A stretch of 64,000 bases of DNA. Origin: JAKOQB01 sp036824465 (GTDB lineage Bacteria; Pseudomonadota; Gammaproteobacteria; Burkholderiales; Burkholderiaceae_F). Positions 61,306 through 64,000 of this stretch are shown here, piece after piece. Numbering within the stretch: the first letter of the stretch is position 1; the number at the start of each line of letters is the position of its first letter. The stretch spans positions 27,052 through 91,051 of the forward strand of contig DAITAC010000005.1 in the NCBI GenBank assembly GCA_036824465.1. The letters run 5' to 3'. The notes below the pieces were generated by a model, which saw nothing but the letters and a program-made list of their open reading frames with translations, made no database searches and was not told the DNA's origin. A program made the position numbers and the translations under genes.

Positions 61306-63156
61306 TCAAAGCCAGGCGTCGCGTGTATCCAGAAGGGTCGCATCGCCCGCCTCCGCCGGCCCAAGCCAGACGGCCACTTGCGGCAGTTCATAGACGAAGA
61401 AGTAGCGGCACGCATGCCGGATGCCGTGCAGAAACGCATCATCGTCCGCGATGTCGCTGCGCGACGCGGCGAGGCTGAGGTCAAGCCATATCCACGCCAG
61501 CACAACGTGCCCGAACGCCTGCAGAAAAGGCGTCGCATGCGCCAGCGTTGCTTCCGGATTGTCCAGAGACCACAGTCGTTTCGACGCGTGTGCGATCCGG
61601 TCCACCGCACCCATTAACACGACGCCAAAGCGTCTGGTATCAGGGTGCTGTGCGGCGAGCGCGTGTGAGATCGTGGCACCGATCGTTGTCCCCAGCAATG
61701 CGAGTCCCGCGCCGTTGCGCATCACCACCTTGCGGCCCAGCAGATCGAGTGCCTGGATGCCGTGCGTGCCTTCGTGAATCATGTTCAGTCGGTTGTCGCG
61801 CCAGTATTGCTCCACCGGGAAGTCGCGCGTATAGCCGTAGCCACCGAGGATCTGGATCGCGAGGTTGTTGGCCTCCAGGCACCACTGTGACGGCCAGCTC
61901 TTGGCGATCGGCGTCAGCATGTCGAGCAGCAAAGTTGCGCGGCGACGGCCTTCTTCAGAAGCGGCGGTTTTCTCATCGTCCATCAAGCGCGCGCAGTACA
62001 GGTTGAGCGCGAGTGCCCCCTCCGCATAGGCTTTCTGCGCCAGCAGCATGCGCCGTATATCCGCGTGCGCAATGATCGGTACCTGCGGCTGCGTGGCGTC
62101 CTTGCCACCGGTACCCATTGACCGTCCCTGCGGACGTTGCCGTGCATAGTCGAGCGACTGGCGATAGCCGGCATAGCCGAGCATCGTTGCGCCAAGGCCG
62201 ACGCCGATACGCGCCTCGTTCATCATGTGGAACATGATCGCGAGGCCCTGCCCGGACGCTCCGACCCGATAACCGATCGCACCCGCACCACCCTGCGGCC
62301 TGAACTTGCCTTCGCCAAAGTTCAGCAGCGTATTCACGGTGCCGCGATAGCCCATCTTGTGATTCAGGCCCGCGAGCGCGATGTCGTTGCGCTCACCGAG
62401 CGAGCCATCATCGTTGACGAGCACGCGCGGCACGATAAAGAGCGAGATTGCCTTCACCCCAACCGGCAACGCGCCGTCAGCCTCGGGGATTTTCGCCAGC
62501 ACCAGATGCACGATGTTGTCGCTCATCTCGTGTTCGCCGCCGGAGATCCACATCTTGGTACCGCTCAGTCGATAGCGCGGGCCGAGCGCGCACTGTTCGA
62601 AGTCAGCGCCGACCGGGATGGCCCGCGTGCGAATGTCCGACAGCGACGATCCTGCCTGCGGCTCCGACAGGCACATCGTGCCGAAGAAGCGCCCTTCCAG
62701 TTCCGGCCGCGCAAAAGCGTCGATCTGACGGCGCGTTCCGTGCGCAAGCAGCAGGTTCGCGTTGCCGATCGTGAGCATCGCGTAGGCCGCGGTGGCGACA
62801 TTGGCGGCGTTGAAGTGAGCGAAGCATGCCTTCTCGATCAGCACCGGCAGCTGCAGGCCGCCGTGCTCCGCATCCGCGGCAGCGGCCATGAATCCGCTCG
62901 CGACAAAGGCGTCCAGTGCCCGTTTGATTTCCGGGATCAGCTGAACGCGAACGCCGTCGAAGCGCGGTTCGTTCAGGTCGGACAAGCGATTGTGGGTCGC
63001 GAACTCGTGATCGGCGAGCGTTGCGGCCGCCTCGATCGCCGAATCGAAGGTTCCCCGCAAATGCTCCGCGAAGCGCGGCCTGCGCGTCAGCGACTCCGCG
63101 TCCAGCCAGTCGTAAAGCAGGAAGTCGAGAAGGCGCCGATCGATCAGATCATTCAC
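61306..63156 (-). CDS. Acyl-CoA dehydrogenase (DmdC/long C-terminal type)
   Basis: It has 616 residues from GTG 63156. N-terminal helix bundle, FGTMCLSEPQAGSSLSDI and YRLSGTKMWISGGEHEMSDN (FAD and substrate strands), HKMGYRGTVNTLLNFGEG, and catalytic-Glu region NMIHEGTHGIQALDLLGRKV; about 130 extra C-terminal residues. The HEGTHGIQALDL variant and length resemble 3-methylmercaptopropionyl-CoA dehydrogenases, but the substrate cannot be read. It overlaps the previous gene's stop by 8 nt. Confidence 0.92.
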   Translation of the reverse strand: MNDLIDRRLLDFLLYDWLDAESLTRRPRFAEHLRGTFDSAIEAAATLADHEFATHNRLSDLNEPRFDGVRVQLIPEIKRALDAFVASGFMAAAADAEHGGLQLPVLIEKACFAHFNAANVATAAYAMLTIGNANLLLAHGTRRQIDAFARPELEGRFFGTMCLSEPQAGSSLSDIRTRAIPVGADFEQCALGPRYRLSGTKMWISGGEHEMSDNIVHLVLAKIPEADGALPVGVKAISLFIVPRVLVNDDGSLGERNDIALAGLNHKMGYRGTVNTLLNFGEGKFRPQGGAGAIGYRVGASGQGLAIMFHMMNEARIGVGLGATMLGYAGYRQSLDYARQRPQGRSMGTGGKDATQPQVPIIAHADIRRMLLAQKAYAEGALALNLYCARLMDDEKTAASEEGRRRATLLLDMLTPIAKSWPSQWCLEANNLAIQILGGYGYTRDFPVEQYWRDNRLNMIHEGTHGIQALDLLGRKVVMRNGAGLALLGTTIGATISHALAAQHPDTRRFGVVLMGAVDRIAHASKRLWSLDNPEATLAHATPFLQAFGHVVLAWIWLDLSLAASRSDIADDDAFLHGIRHACRYFFVYELPQVAVWLGPAEAGDATLLDTRDAWL

Positions 63157-63961
63157 CCTTCTTCGGACTGAACAGCCGGAAGCTGAACAGGCTGGTCGCG
63201 CCCCCGACGATCGGACTGGCTTCGGCCTCAATCCGGATCGGAATGGTGATAAGTTCGTTGTCGAGCTTGGCTGCGTCGGGCTTGGGCACAACTTTCATCG
63301 CGTCGGCCCACGCGTCCTCGACGACGTTCAGTATCTCGACGCGTGAACGCCTCAGGTTCGAGCCGGTTCGCGCGTCGGTCCGCATCGCGAATTGTGGTCC
63401 CAGCCGCACATTGACTTTGCCCGACGCCGACTGAAAGTCGACGTAGATCTCGCCCGAGAATCCGGCATGAATGAGATCGCCTGGAATGCGCGCGAACAAC
63501 TGCTCGGCGGCAGCGGCTCGCAAGGTGCCGGCGTAACCGAGCGAGTAACGACTGCTGCGCTTCTGCGGATCGAGACCGGCGCTGCGAAAGACTTCACCCG
63601 CCATCTCGTAGCTCTGCGGGAAGCCGATACCGAGTCCATGCTTGCCACCGAGCTCGATCCGCGCGCGCTCATTGCCGAGTTGCACTGCGACGTCAAACAT
63701 CTCGGCCGCCTGCGGTTTGTCGATCCCCACGCACGCGCCGGCGTCCAGGAATCGTCCGGCCCAGAAAAATGCATCCGCTTCGCGCGCCGCGATTCCCTTG
63801 TTCAGGTTCTCCACCGCAACCTGGCAATCGGACCGCCGTAGTGCCTCCAGCGCCGTCTGGGCATGCGGACCCTGAGGGCTCGCAGACACGCCAGCCGAGA
63901 ACAGAACAGCCAAGGTCGCCAGCGTCCTGCCGGCCCCACCGGTACAAGCGTTGGTCACCAA
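63149..63961 (-). CDS. Exported protein with Sel1-like repeats and TonB-like C-terminus (hypothetical)
   Basis: Signal-peptide-like start (GRTLATLAVLFSAGVSAS), one or two Sel1-like helices (DAFFWAGRFLDAGACVGIDK ... AAEMFDVAVQLGNERARIEL), then a beta-rich domain (FSGEIYVDFQSASGKVNVRL ... VEILNVVEDAWADAMKVVP) reminiscent of TonB C-terminal folds. The frame is open to the window edge, so the true start may lie beyond 64000; only TTG 63961 and GTG 63958 are visible. Function unknown. Confidence 0.7.
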   Translation of the reverse strand: MVTNACTGGAGRTLATLAVLFSAGVSASPQGPHAQTALEALRRSDCQVAVENLNKGIAAREADAFFWAGRFLDAGACVGIDKPQAAEMFDVAVQLGNERARIELGGKHGLGIGFPQSYEMAGEVFRSAGLDPQKRSSRYSLGYAGTLRAAAAEQLFARIPGDLIHAGFSGEIYVDFQSASGKVNVRLGPQFAMRTDARTGSNLRRSRVEILNVVEDAWADAMKVVPKPDAAKLDNELITIPIRIEAEASPIVGGATSLFSFRLFSPKKGE

Positions 63962-64000
63962 TGCCCTTCGACTGCAGCTCGACGCAACCTCGGCGCCGGA

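Noticed and set aside
62123..62139. CGTCCCTGCGGACGTTG occurs both here and in the hairpin at 42693-42709, suggesting a dispersed REP-like element.
   Set aside because: This copy lies in the acyl-CoA dehydrogenase gene and encodes the conserved-looking RPQGRS stretch, so the match is probably chance between a hairpin and high-GC coding sequence.

Overview
The window is a high-GC (about 63-65% by eye) bacterial chromosome segment, almost fully coding, from a betaproteobacterium, most likely Burkholderiales-like. Support: the order map < > rpsB-tsf-pyrH-frr-uppS-cdsA-dxr-rseP-bamA-skp-lpxD-fabZ-lpxA-lpxB-rnhB; the ppsR/ppsA divergent pair; smpB/ratA/rnfH next to a DUF4124 protein and guaB-guaA; the mltG-tmk-holB-pilZ-tatD operon divergent from ygfZ; and a DUF4936 protein.

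Layout. 1-3.4 kb: 3' part of ligA, a methylthio-purine nucleoside phosphorylase, def, and the remnant of an SDR gene that kept only its two ends. 3.4-6.8 kb (minus): glnD and map. 6.8-22 kb (plus): translation, UMP kinase, isoprenoid, phospholipid, outer-membrane assembly and lipid A genes, ending with rnhB and a SpoU-type methyltransferase. 22-32 kb: cfa, ppsR/ppsA, NfeD and SPFH membrane proteins, a cNMP/CBS/DUF294 protein with a DEDDh exonuclease, then smpB/ratA/rnfH. 32.7-35.8 kb: guaB-guaA.

35.8-42.7 kb is the accessory part. A roughly 6.9-kb element sits exactly at the 3' end of guaA and is bounded by a second copy of the guaA terminal codons (IEWE-stop). It carries one four-gene operon whose three junctions are all 4-nt start/stop overlaps: AbiEi-like antitoxin, AbiEii-like nucleotidyltransferase toxin, a TOTE-type archaeo-eukaryotic primase fused to an SF2 helicase, and a SWIM zinc-finger/SNF2 ATPase. 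A 13-bp inverted repeat overlaps the only apparent promoter. No integrase is present. This is the best candidate in the window for an undescribed (probably anti-phage) system: the families are known, but this combination as one coupled unit is my inference of novelty.

42.7-47.4 kb: a DUF2087-TadA fusion, an LD-carboxypeptidase, and a hybrid histidine kinase convergent with a NarL-type regulator. 47.4-48.4 kb is the only long stretch without a convincing gene and ends in an AT-rich inverted repeat. 48.4-52.4 kb (minus): mltG-tmk-holB-pilZ-tatD. 52.4-54.5 kb (plus): ygfZ, DUF4936, an NRDE protein. 54.5-64 kb (minus): a Sel1-like exported protein, an acyl-CoA dehydrogenase, two SDRs, two hotdog thioesterases, an alpha/beta hydrolase, an M16 peptidase and a GNAT acetyltransferase, with the acyl-CoA-type genes closely packed as if one catabolic operon.

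All family calls come from reading motifs in translated sequence; no database search was run.
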